DNA from: Acidobacteria bacterium UBA6911
GTDB lineage: Bacteria > Acidobacteriota > UBA6911
Assembly: GCA_002451015.1 (NCBI GenBank)
Contig: DKBB01000318.1
Location: 12,174 to 21,518 of the forward strand
Length of the DNA: 9,345 nucleotides
Direction: 5' to 3'
Within the stretch, counting starts at the first letter, position 1. Each line of letters opens with the position of its first letter. Made by a program: the position numbers and the translations under genes. Under the pieces are notes generated by a model. It worked only from the letters and a program-made list of their open reading frames with translations, did not search any database and had not been told where the DNA came from. Shown piece after piece: positions 1 through 6,065 of this stretch.

Positions 1-128
1 GTCAACTGGTTGTCCCGAACCCCCTCGAATTCGGCAATATCCTTGATTCGGCTGGCTGCCGACGAGATCCCCAGAAGAGTTCCCGCGAACAGAAACACGA
101 ATATTGGGATTTTCCATTTTCCTTTCAT
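1..128 (-). CDS. flgI: Flagellar P-ring protein FlgI, N-terminal fragment (cut by window edge)
   Basis: FlgI forms the periplasmic P-ring, the bushing around the rod at the peptidoglycan. Only the first 42 codons lie in the window. They read as a signal peptide (MKGKWKIPIFVFLFAGTLLG, then ISSAAS) followed by RIKDIAEFEGVRDNQL. Family knowledge: this matches the conserved mature start of FlgI, where a short basic-hydrophobic leader precedes the R-I-K-D-I-A motif. The ATG at 128 is preceded by ACGGAA, a modest ribosome site about 6 nt upstream, and begins 11 bases after the flgH stop, so the two are co-transcribed. The gene continues beyond position 1. FlgA is the dedicated periplasmic chaperone for FlgI and is encoded two genes upstream. 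Identification is firm despite the truncation because the start motif is diagnostic. Confidence 0.92.
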   Translation of the reverse strand, partial: MKGKWKIPIFVFLFAGTLLGISSAASRIKDIAEFEGVRDNQL

Positions 129-139
129 AAAAATTCCGT

Positions 140-847
140 TCAAAAGGGCAAAATGCCGTTGAGAATTTTATACAACCAGCCGGGCTTGATTGGCTGGCTG
201 ACAACTCCGCGGCCCTCAAGTCGAACAGACATCTGGGCGACGGCCGACGAAGATACGATATTGTTTGGGCTTATATCCTCGGGGCGAACGACACCAGACA
301 GGTAGAGGCTCTGATTTTCATTGTTGACCCGAATTTCACGCATCCCTTCAACTACCAGGTAACCGTTTGGAAGAACATCGACAACACGTGCTGTAAGGTT
401 GGCAGCCAAGGTCGTCTGGCGACTGGTCGAACCCTTGCCTTCAAAACTGGACTTGCTTTTCCCGGAAACCATTGTCGGAAGTTCCGAAATGCTCTTTTCC
501 AGTCCGAAAAGATTATCGAATCCCGCCGAAGCACTGGTGTTCCTGGAGTTGGAGGCATCGGCACTGGCAAGCGCCTGTGTCGACTCCGAAACCCAAATGG
601 TAACAATATCATCAATATTGTAGGCTTTCAGATCACGAAACAGGTCCGATTGACGCCCGCTGTTGGACCACAGGGAGCCCTCCGCCCTTTCTTCTTCGAG
701 GGATCTCATTTTGGCGGTTTCGATATAATCCTTAAGATTTGTAGGATCTTTAACCTGAACCGTTGTTTTCGTGCATCCCGACACAGCGGACAGGAGCACA
801 ATAACAAGGATTAAAATTCCCCAATATCTTGAACGTTCGTGACGCAT
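140..847 (-). CDS. flgH: Flagellar L-ring lipoprotein FlgH
   Basis: FlgH assembles the L-ring in the outer membrane around the distal rod. The 235-residue product is of usual family length. Residues 1-24 form a lipoprotein signal peptide with a hydrophobic core (about 10-22) and the lipobox V-S-G-C, making Cys25 the predicted lipidated residue. Family blocks visible are GSLW (57-60), LFRDLKAYNIDDIVTIWVSE (69-88), the VEGMREIRVNNENQ stretch (about 166-179), LSGVVRPEDI (183-192) and the C-terminal GRGVVSQPIKPGWLYKILNG region. The central serine/threonine/alanine-rich stretch (about 90-140) is the variable part of the family. The ATG at 847 has a perfect AGGAGG just upstream (complement of 851-856), with an unusually short spacing of 3 nt. 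No better in-frame start is visible. It lies 11 bases after the flgA stop and 11 bases before flgI, within one operon. Confidence 0.96.
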   Translation of the reverse strand: MRHERSRYWGILILVIVLLSAVSGCTKTTVQVKDPTNLKDYIETAKMRSLEEERAEGSLWSNSGRQSDLFRDLKAYNIDDIVTIWVSESTQALASADASNSRNTSASAGFDNLFGLEKSISELPTMVSGKSKSSFEGKGSTSRQTTLAANLTARVVDVLPNGYLVVEGMREIRVNNENQSLYLSGVVRPEDISPNNIVSSSAVAQMSVRLEGRGVVSQPIKPGWLYKILNGILPF

Positions 848-858
848 GGTCCTCCTAG

Positions 859-2064
859 TCAGGGCATCTCCACCTGGGCGCGTCCCGTCACCCTTGCTTT
901 CAGGACGCTTGAAAATTCGAGATTGCGCACCCTTATGACCTGGCCGAGTCGACCATCCTGTTCGGCTCTGGCCAGAGAGGTGAGAACGAGGCCGTTTCTT
1001 TCAAGCCTTAGATGCACAGTATCTCCGCTTTTGACAAGGAAAGGCTTCATAAGGGCTTCGCGGGTGAGGGGATCACCGGGAGAAAAACGACGTTTTGCTA
1101 TTTGGCCGATTGCTTCGCTGGGATCACGCATGCACGCGGCATCCAAATCTTTGATTTCCGTTAAAGCTACAATAACATCATCCGTATCAATTTTCTTTCC
1201 GTGTGGTATGCTTTTCTCGGCAATCAGTACCCTGGCTTTGACGCGTATCCCGACGGTTAACCAAAAGGAAGTCAGACTGTTGTCTTTACGAGCGACATCG
1301 AAAGATACCAACAGCTTTTCCCTTCCGAAAACCGGAGATTTATCTGAAATTCTTAAATCGAAACTCCCTGTGGGCACCTCGATTTTTTCCAGGTTCCCGA
1401 GGGCATAAATCTCGATCTCCTGTTCACTCCATGGGGATTTTTCCGTGACATAAGTCCTCAGGACGGGCACGATTTCATCGGCAGTTATCTGTCTGCTCTT
1501 AAGAAGTACTTGAACGATCGGAGCCCCTGACGTCCTGATTTCAGGCGTGTCATCCCTGCTGCGCCGAATGATCTCTTCGATCTGATGACGGCTGAGCGTT
1601 TTGACCGTCCCGAAGTCAGGAGCATCCATAATTGGAATTCTTCCGATTTTATTTATTAAACCCGCATCTTCCCCTTCAAACAATGCTATATCCTTTAATA
1701 GTACCTTTCCTGGTTTTACGGGAACCGTTCCCTTCAACCGGACCTGAATCATCCCGACGCCGTAAAGACTGGAAATAGAAAGCAAGCAAACGGCTGCTAT
1801 CAAGGCAAGCGTAATTGTTTGAAGCAAGCTGCGGATACTCCCCTCACCCAACCTGGTGGGGATGAAATTACGTGGCGGACAAGACCTGCCCGGAAGAATC
1901 GAAAACGATAGTTGCTTTTCCTTCCGGTGGACGTGGAAAGGGGTGAGGATGCGGCCGTTCGCAGAGACTTCACCTCGAGGTAATCCTTTTGCGAACCACG
2001 CCGCAGTACTACGAATTGAGTAAAGGGTGAGGAGAGAATTCGTAACTTGCTTCATTTTTATCAT
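859..2064 (-). CDS. flgA: Flagellar P-ring assembly chaperone FlgA, with an in-frame repeat-derived N-terminal extension
   Basis: FlgA is a periplasmic chaperone required to polymerise FlgI into the P-ring. The C-terminal half shows the SAF/FlgA core: RVLIAEKSIPHGKKIDTDDV, FSPGDPLTREAL, LVKSGDTVHLRLERNGLVLT, and a last block IRVRN-(7)-KARVTGRAQVEM. The full frame is 401 residues, longer than I expect for the family. Residues 1-10 (MIKMKQVTNS) and 77 onward (IRSLLQTITLALIAAVCLL) would together make a normal signal peptide, but about 66 repeat-derived residues separate them. ATG 2064 abuts the flgG stop codon directly, with ATG 2055 as second choice. An alternative start is TTG at 1827, just after the repeat, giving 322 residues with an intact signal peptide. 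It has GGAG 10 nt upstream, supplied by the element's end. Which start is used cannot be decided from sequence. The family call is firm; the N-terminus is not. Confidence 0.9.
   Translation of the reverse strand: MIKMKQVTNSLLTLYSIRSTAAWFAKGLPRGEVSANGRILTPFHVHRKEKQLSFSILPGRSCPPRNFIPTRLGEGSIRSLLQTITLALIAAVCLLSISSLYGVGMIQVRLKGTVPVKPGKVLLKDIALFEGEDAGLINKIGRIPIMDAPDFGTVKTLSRHQIEEIIRRSRDDTPEIRTSGAPIVQVLLKSRQITADEIVPVLRTYVTEKSPWSEQEIEIYALGNLEKIEVPTGSFDLRISDKSPVFGREKLLVSFDVARKDNSLTSFWLTVGIRVKARVLIAEKSIPHGKKIDTDDVIVALTEIKDLDAACMRDPSEAIGQIAKRRFSPGDPLTREALMKPFLVKSGDTVHLRLERNGLVLTSLARAEQDGRLGQVIRVRNLEFSSVLKARVTGRAQVEMP
1838..1848 (-). promoter_or_regulatory. Candidate ribosome binding site for a downstream flgA start (TTG 1827)
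   Basis: On the minus strand, the end of the repeat plus flanking bases reads GGTGAGGGGAG. The last GGAG lies 10 nt before an in-frame TTG at 1827-1825. That codon would start FlgA right at the signal-peptide hydrophobic core. The spacing is slightly long and TTG is a weak start, so this is a possibility rather than a call. Confidence 0.35.
1842..2032. repeat. Palindromic MITE/REP-like element inserted in the 5' part of flgA
   Basis: The segment is bounded by inverted CCTCACCC (1842-1849) and GGGTGAGG (2025-2032), with a third copy GGGTGAGG at 1941-1948. Two nested hairpin modules are visible. Module one (1842-1948) has the outer CCTCACCC/GGGTGAGG pair, an inner CCGGAAG (1890-1896) / CTTCCGG (1921-1927) stem, and a mini-hairpin ATCG-AAAA-CGAT (1898-1909). 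Module two pairs TGCGGC-C-GTTCGCA (1950-1963) with TGCGAAC-CAC-GCCGCA (1990-2005), 13 base pairs around a small internal loop. Its apical loop contains the palindrome ACCTCGAGGT (1972-1981). There is no room for a transposase. On the minus strand the frame used by flgA is open throughout. No clear target duplication was found, so the exact boundaries are uncertain by several bases. The element identity is inferred from structure and from its position splitting a signal peptide; copies elsewhere in the genome would confirm it. Confidence 0.7.
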
Positions 2065-2853
2065 TTACCGAACTACGTTGTTTGCCTGAGTAAACATTTC
2101 CTCAGCCGTGCGTATGACTTTGGAATTGGCTTCATAGGCGCGCTGGCTGATAATCATATTGACCATCTCTTCCACAACGCTGACGTTGGACTGCTCCACG
2201 TATCCCGACATCAGTGTTCCGAGCCCATCCTCTCCGGGAGTCCCGGAAATGGCATCTCCGGAAGCCTGAGTCGGTCGTAAAAGGCTTTTCCCTATAGGTT
2301 CCAGACCGGATGGATTTCGGAACAGGGCCAGTTCTATTCTTCCGATGATCTGCGGTTCAGTCTGCCCCGCGATTGTCACTGTAACCGTTCCGTCTTTCCC
2401 GACTGTAATTCCAGTCTGGTCTTCGGGAATGGTGATTTCCGGGTCGAGAGGATCTCCATCCGATGTCACGATATTTCCGTCACGGTTCAGATGAAAATTG
2501 CTGTTTCTTGTATAGGCAATCTCTCCGTTGGGCATGAGTATCTGGAAGAATCCCTGTCCTTCGATAACAATATCCAGCGGATTGCCAGTCGAAGCGAAAT
2601 CACCCTGACTGAAAACAATCTCCGTGGCAGCCAACTTGGTTCCCAGTCCGATTTGCGTGCCTACCGGAATCTCAGTAGTGGCCGTATTGGAGGCACCAGC
2701 CTGGCGTATGTTCTGATATAACAGGTCCTGAAACTGCGCCCGCCGCATCTTGTATCCACTTGTATTGATATTGGCGAGGTTATGCGCAATGTTATCAATG
2801 TTTAATTGTTGTGCTTCCATTCCGCTTGCGGCGGTATACATTGCTCGTAGCAT
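2065..2853 (-). CDS. flgG: Flagellar basal-body distal rod protein FlgG
   Basis: FlgG builds the distal rod that passes through the P and L rings. The 262-residue product has the expected family length. The N-terminal rod signature is MLRAMYTAASGMEAQQLNID (1-20), then NIAHNLANINTSGYKMRRAQ (21-40). FQDLLYQNIRQAGA and PVGTQIGLGTKLAA follow and are typical of FlgG rather than FlgF. The central domain holds GNPLDIVIEGQGFFQI and YTRNSNFHLNRDGNIVTSDG. The C-terminus (YVEQSNVSVVEEMVNMIISQ, then RAYEANSKVI) is the conserved rod/hook coiled-coil end. It is secreted by the flagellar type III apparatus, so no Sec signal is present or expected. The ATG at 2853 follows TTAGGAG with 5-6 nt spacing. It starts 8 bases after the flgF stop, and its TAA touches the flgA ATG directly. 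Confidence 0.97.
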   Translation of the reverse strand: MLRAMYTAASGMEAQQLNIDNIAHNLANINTSGYKMRRAQFQDLLYQNIRQAGASNTATTEIPVGTQIGLGTKLAATEIVFSQGDFASTGNPLDIVIEGQGFFQILMPNGEIAYTRNSNFHLNRDGNIVTSDGDPLDPEITIPEDQTGITVGKDGTVTVTIAGQTEPQIIGRIELALFRNPSGLEPIGKSLLRPTQASGDAISGTPGEDGLGTLMSGYVEQSNVSVVEEMVNMIISQRAYEANSKVIRTAEEMFTQANNVVR

Positions 2854-2861
2854 AGGGGCTC

Positions 2862-3599
2862 CTAACGACTCAGATTTTCAATAGCCTTCTTGTTCATATC
2901 ATGGGTAATAAGATTCATACTTTTTTGAAGGGCTTCAAAGTTCCGAAGAATCGAAACCATTTGAACGACAGCCTGGACCGGATTCACATTGGACCGCTCC
3001 AGGTATCCCGCTTTGACTTTTGCATCCGATTTCAGCTCAAATTCCTGTCCGTTGCGCGATAAAAAGAGGGAAGAACCTTCTTTTTCCAACGAAGATAGAT
3101 TCTCGAAACAAACCAGTTTCAACCTTCCGACCGCTTCTTCGCCCAGTCTGATATCGCCGTTATTGTCGATGCTGATTTTGCCGGGTCCCAGGACAATCGG
3201 TTTATTTTCGACGCCGAGGACAGGAAATCCGTCGGAGCTGGTCAGCACTCCTTGCGGGTTCATATGCAAATTGCCGTTTCTTGTATAACGAATGCCCTGG
3301 GGAGCCTGGATCACCAGAAACCCGTTGCCCTCAATGGCAATATCGAGATCCCGGTAGGTATTATTCATAAGACCTGCTTCTCCATTGAAGGTGCTTCTTG
3401 CAGCCACCGGCTTGTTTACGGCTGCATGGAGCGCATTCTGGTTATCTGATTCGGCGACAGACTGCTGTAACAATGTAAAAAAAGCCTTTTCTGCCTTGAA
3501 TCCTGTCGTATTGACATTTGCCAGGTTATTCGCGAGAACGTCCAGAGCATCCGCCTGGGCCTGCATTCCCGAGTACGCTGTATAAATTCCGCTGTTCAT
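2862..3599 (-). CDS. flgF: Flagellar basal-body proximal rod protein FlgF
   Basis: FlgF is a proximal rod subunit exported by the flagellar type III system. The 245-residue product starts MNSGIYTAYSGMQAQADALD (1-20), followed by VLANNLANVNTTGFKAEKAF (21-40), the flagellar rod N-terminal signature. The middle contains YRDLDIAIEGNGFLVI and IRYTRNGNLHMNPQGVLTSS. The C-terminus has YLERSNVNPVQAVVQMVSIL, with FEALQKSMNLI further on, the shared rod/hook end. Being shorter than FlgG, lacking its PVGTQIGLG block and preceding it supports FlgF. The ATG at 3599 follows CTGAGGAAT with GAGG about 9 nt upstream. It is the first gene after the 187-base gap and the sigma-54 promoter, so it probably heads the flgFGAHI transcript. 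In some genomes such proteins are simply labelled FlgF/FlgG-type, but position and size favour FlgF. Confidence 0.94.
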   Translation of the reverse strand: MNSGIYTAYSGMQAQADALDVLANNLANVNTTGFKAEKAFFTLLQQSVAESDNQNALHAAVNKPVAARSTFNGEAGLMNNTYRDLDIAIEGNGFLVIQAPQGIRYTRNGNLHMNPQGVLTSSDGFPVLGVENKPIVLGPGKISIDNNGDIRLGEEAVGRLKLVCFENLSSLEKEGSSLFLSRNGQEFELKSDAKVKAGYLERSNVNPVQAVVQMVSILRNFEALQKSMNLITHDMNKKAIENLSR

Positions 3600-3786
3600 T
3601 CTGTAATTCCTCAGGTTTCATATTCCCGGAGACATCTTTCCTCTAATAGAGTATTCGCAATATTCGTGCCAAATAACTTCTTCCGGTTTTACATTGATAT
3701 TTCACCAATATTGCATGTGCATCGGCGATTATTTTGATACACGGGCAATTCTTTCCCATTCAACTAGGCAAGAAATGCGGGCAAAA
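3600..3786. other. Intergenic region between the MshEN gene and flgF
   Basis: This 187-base gap holds the sigma-54 promoter and the flgF ribosome site. No gene and no terminator-like stem with a T run was seen after the upstream gene's stop, so readthrough from the fliA/fliM side into flgF is possible. The roughly 115 bases upstream of the promoter are where enhancer sites for an NtrC-type activator would be expected. I could not identify a specific operator; ATGCACATGCAAT (3721-3709) is a short partly symmetric stretch only. Confidence 0.6.
3657..3672 (-). promoter_or_regulatory. Sigma-54 (RpoN) promoter upstream of flgFGAHI
   Basis: On the minus strand the sequence reads TTGGCACGAATATTGC. 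This matches the RpoN consensus TGGCACG-N4-TTGCW at every position except the last W (here G), with the invariant GG (3670-3669) and GC (3658-3657) exactly 10 bases apart. The predicted transcription start is near 3645, giving a leader of about 46 nt before flgF. It lies in the only long non-coding gap before the rod/ring genes. Established knowledge: basal-body genes of polar flagella in many Proteobacteria are RpoN-dependent and need an NtrC-type activator (FlrC/FleR or similar), which is not encoded here. Confidence 0.85.
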
Positions 3787-4665
3787 TTAATAGGCATAAT
3801 CATATTTCTCCGCATCTCCCTGCAAAGGCACCTGGACGGGAGCAGTCGTTGCATCGAATTGGAAAAAGTGATGATGCGTTTCTGAAGGGTAATCGAGACG
3901 CATCCAGAAAAAATCCCGGAGCAGTTCCGCCTGAATATCCAGCGCGCGATTTTCTATTGCGGAAGTAACGACGTCATTGCCGACTACCAGCAATTCCTGC
4001 AGAGAGCTGTATGTCGGGATATTCGACAAATCCAGTTCTTCCGGTTCATAGTAACGTTCCCACAGATGTTGTATGGCGGACTGGTCGCCGATATACGGCG
4101 CGATACCCTTATGGACCATTCTGCGAATGGCTTCCTGAAACTGGAAATCAACGGGCGCACATACGGCGACACGAAGATGGGACTGATCGTCATCAAAACC
4201 GACCGGTACCAGACCGGAACGTTTTGCGATCTTACCCGGGATCATGCGCACTGCATCAGAGTCTGCATCGGGATTCTTTAAATTTATCAACGGCAGGCCG
4301 TACTGTTTTGCAAGAGCAGCGGTTACCTGGTGTTCATCCACGAATCCGAGCCTGAGAAGCCATTCTCCAAGGCGCCCTTCCTGCATTTTTGTCTGCATTC
4401 TGATCGCCTCGTCCAGTTGTTCCCGTGTTACGAATGCCGTCTGCATGAGGATAGTTCCTATTTTCGGTCTCGGGATCCTTCTTTCCTGTTCCAGGTGCAG
4501 GCGATGCCACTTGTCATTCAACTCGTTTTTAAAATATGTATACAAACATTCATCGCTGCAAAAAGTGTGGTTATCAAACCTCGGCGGTCGTCGCCGGTTG
4601 AGAAACAGACTGAATTCCGAACGTATCCTTGTACATTCTTTCCAGTAACATTGATATTTAGGCAT
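3787..4665 (-). CDS. Zinc-finger plus MshEN (GspE N-terminal, putative c-di-GMP-binding) protein
   Basis: The 292-residue protein has three parts. Residues 1-45 carry four cysteines (C6, C11, C36, C40; YQCYWKEC and FCSDECLYTYF), probably a structural zinc site of FCS/treble-clef type. Residues 66-205 form a complete GspE_N/MshEN domain, as found at the N-terminus of type II secretion and MSHA-pilus ATPases. Motif one (68-91, KIGTILMQTAFV then L84, Q91) and motif two (98-121, RLGEWLLRLGFV then V114, L118, Q121) follow the tandem RLGxxLLxxG-type pattern known to bind cyclic di-GMP in MshE. Motif one is degenerate (K for R, A for G). No Walker ATPase follows; residues 206-292 are unrecognised and include a HHH (264-266). 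The ATG at 4665 has AGGTGAG upstream and overlaps the preceding stop by 8 bases, implying coupled translation. The flagellar setting suggests a c-di-GMP-responsive adaptor (inference). The function is unknown to me. Confidence 0.82.
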   Translation of the reverse strand: MPKYQCYWKECTRIRSEFSLFLNRRRPPRFDNHTFCSDECLYTYFKNELNDKWHRLHLEQERRIPRPKIGTILMQTAFVTREQLDEAIRMQTKMQEGRLGEWLLRLGFVDEHQVTAALAKQYGLPLINLKNPDADSDAVRMIPGKIAKRSGLVPVGFDDDQSHLRVAVCAPVDFQFQEAIRRMVHKGIAPYIGDQSAIQHLWERYYEPEELDLSNIPTYSSLQELLVVGNDVVTSAIENRALDIQAELLRDFFWMRLDYPSETHHHFFQFDATTAPVQVPLQGDAEKYDYAY

Positions 4666-5080
4666 ACTGTCTCACCTGATCTTTATTCCCGGCTTTGATG
4701 TGATTTCCCGTTCTTGCGTATTTCCCAAGGTTTAAAATCAGTTCCGCTTCGCCGACCGGAGCCTTCAAACGTTTCACAATATCATTCAGGGCCATACCCC
4801 GTCGTGCCAGGGTAAGCACCTGGTGACGTCTTTCAAGAGGAAGTTTGGAATCATTGCTTGGAATGCTTAATTCCATGATTCTTTCTTCGAGGCTCTCCAG
4901 GGATGTCGAATACTTTCGATGTGTTTTCATCTGGATTTCCGCCATTTGCGACACCGCGCTGCATATACTGAGCAAATCCTGTTCCAGGCTCTGAATTCTC
5001 TGAGAAAATATCTTCCGGACCAGAAGCGCCGGGATGAATCCACAAAGGATCAGGATAAAAAACATGTAGAAATTGGTCAT
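4658..5080 (-). CDS. Membrane-anchored coiled-coil/HTH protein with SwrB/DUF2802-like architecture
   Basis: This is a 140-residue protein of undefined function. Residues 4-21 form a single membrane segment (FYMFFILILCGFIPALLV) with basic residues following, so the bulk should be cytoplasmic. Residues 27-72 look like a coiled coil with leucine/isoleucine heptads (RIQSLEQDLLSI, LESLEERIMELSI). Residues 83-118 (ERRHQVLTLARRGMALNDIV, then KRLKAPVGEAELILNL) form a helix-turn-helix-like module common at the end of short proteins in flagellar operons. The layout recalls Bacillus SwrB and the DUF2802/DUF6115 group. SwrB promotes flagellar export-gate and basal-body maturation, but that link rests on architecture only. 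The ATG at 5080 has a strong AAGGAG 7 nt upstream. Its stop overlaps the start of the MshEN gene (shared bases ATGCCTAA), so the two are probably translationally coupled partners. Confidence 0.75.
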   Translation of the reverse strand: MTNFYMFFILILCGFIPALLVRKIFSQRIQSLEQDLLSICSAVSQMAEIQMKTHRKYSTSLESLEERIMELSIPSNDSKLPLERRHQVLTLARRGMALNDIVKRLKAPVGEAELILNLGKYARTGNHIKAGNKDQVRQYA

Positions 5081-5111
5081 ACAGGTACTCCTTGTATAAA
5101 CACGACGGAAA

Positions 5112-5450
5112 TTAATTTCCCATTTTTGAGGTTGCCTCTATTTTCATTCTGGTTTCGGAAGCGAGGATATCTAGTGCATCCTTATCGATACCTAGGACAG
5201 AGACCGCATGCGGGACAGTTGAGTCTTCGCTGCGCAGGGCAAAAATGGCTGAATTGACGATACGAAGCATTTTGGCGGACAATTCCCGGTCTTTCAAAAT
5301 GAGTATCTGAAGATCCCGTACCGAATCGTTCGGATCATACGCAATTTCCATTGCGCGAGAGACGATATTCGGTAAAGGAGGAATGTCCTTTACTTTTGCC
5401 AACAAATCATTGATATCGGAACTCCGCGGGATTGTGGATGTTTCGTCCAT
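5112..5450 (-). CDS. Half-length HDOD-domain protein
   Basis: HDOD domains are metal-free HD relatives found in signalling and motility proteins, often about 200 residues long. This product has about 112 residues and covers only the N-terminal part: INDLLAKVKDIPPLPNIVSR (13-32), DPNDSVRDLQILILKDRELS (39-58), AKMLRIVNSAIFAL (59-72), and PHAVSVLGIDKDALDIL (80-96). It then ends in a short unrelated tail. The frame is open further upstream (to 5633, into fliN), but the residues before the HDOD part are not domain-like. ATG 5450 was chosen for the domain boundary; ATGs at 5462, 5471, 5486 and 5504 are alternatives and none has a strong ribosome site. It lies between fliN and the membrane coiled-coil gene, 31 bases before the latter. 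It could be a shortened regulator or a decayed remnant of a longer HDOD gene; the conserved residues look intact, which favours function. Confidence 0.7.
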   Translation of the reverse strand: MDETSTIPRSSDINDLLAKVKDIPPLPNIVSRAMEIAYDPNDSVRDLQILILKDRELSAKMLRIVNSAIFALRSEDSTVPHAVSVLGIDKDALDILASETRMKIEATSKMGN

Positions 5451-5562
5451 ATGTGATTCCATGTTGCACATCGAGATGCATCCCATGATCGATTTTTGAC
5501 TCATCAGAGTTGGATCCACGACGAGAACAAAGGTGTAGAGTGATTTTGACCGTCTGATTCCG

Positions 5563-6015
5563 TCATCCCAGAGACCGGATACGATCAGCCGTGCTTTCAA
5601 CTTCCAGTATCCGGACCCCGTAATTCCCGTCAACCATGACGACCTCCCCCTTGGCTATAGGCTTGTTGTTCACGATTACGCTGACAGGATCGTTGACCGA
5701 CTTGTCCAGCTCGATGACCGATCCAGCACCCAGCTTGAATACATCGCGAAGCTGCATTTCGGTCTGTCCGAAGGAAACACGCACCGGGAGTTCCACATCA
5801 AGAAGTAGATCAATATTCCAGTTTCCGGATTTGTGACGTTCATCCACCCTGGAGACTTCAGAATCACGCGCCTTTTTTCCCTTGGATTTGCCGCCTGGCT
5901 TCCCCGATCCTTCAACCCAGCCGTTTTCGGTGGTATTTTCACCTGATGTTTCAGTTTCGATACTGCTTTTATCGTTTCCCGGAGCTTCGAAATTATTCTT
6001 GTCCTTTTCCGTCAC
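5563..6015 (-). CDS. fliN: Flagellar motor switch protein FliN
   Basis: FliN forms the base of the cytoplasmic C-ring with FliM and takes part in switching and export-cargo docking. The 150-residue product ends in a canonical SPOA domain (about 68-150): IDLLLDVELPVRVSFGQTEM, the DVFKLGAGSVIELDKSVNDP block, VSVIVNNKPIAKGEVVMVDG, then YGVRILEV and a RIRSLG end. Residues 1-65 are a polar, low-complexity leader rich in Glu/Thr/Gly/Lys (including GSGKPGGKSKGKKAR), a variable part in this family. The start is GTG at 6015, with GCGAGGA about 7 nt upstream. ATG alternatives downstream would cut into the SPOA domain, so GTG is preferred. It follows fliM after 50 bases, and the SPOA domains of the two proteins are expected to pair. 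Confidence 0.95.
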   Translation of the reverse strand: MTEKDKNNFEAPGNDKSSIETETSGENTTENGWVEGSGKPGGKSKGKKARDSEVSRVDERHKSGNWNIDLLLDVELPVRVSFGQTEMQLRDVFKLGAGSVIELDKSVNDPVSVIVNNKPIAKGEVVMVDGNYGVRILEVESTADRIRSLG

Positions 6016-6065
6016 GGCTAATCCTCGCTAAGAGATATCGGCCCAATGCCGACGTTGTTGATCGG

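Noticed and set aside
839..1408. Plus-strand open frame of 189 codons antisense to flgA
   Set aside because: It lies wholly opposite a well-supported gene, its protein resembles no family and is serine/arginine-rich as shadow frames usually are.
3720..3726. GCCGATG on the minus strand upstream of flgF, resembling a sigma-28 -10 box (GCCGATAA)
   Set aside because: The last bases deviate and no TAAA lies 15 bases upstream; the sigma-54 site explains the promoter better.
4011..4355. Plus-strand open frame opposite the MshEN gene
   Set aside because: No ribosome site or family resemblance, and the minus-strand protein has clear MshEN motifs over the same bases.
5451..5633. Upstream extension of the HDOD frame to 5633
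   Set aside because: It would overlap the fliN end by 71 bases and the added residues show no domain features; an internal ATG fits the domain better.
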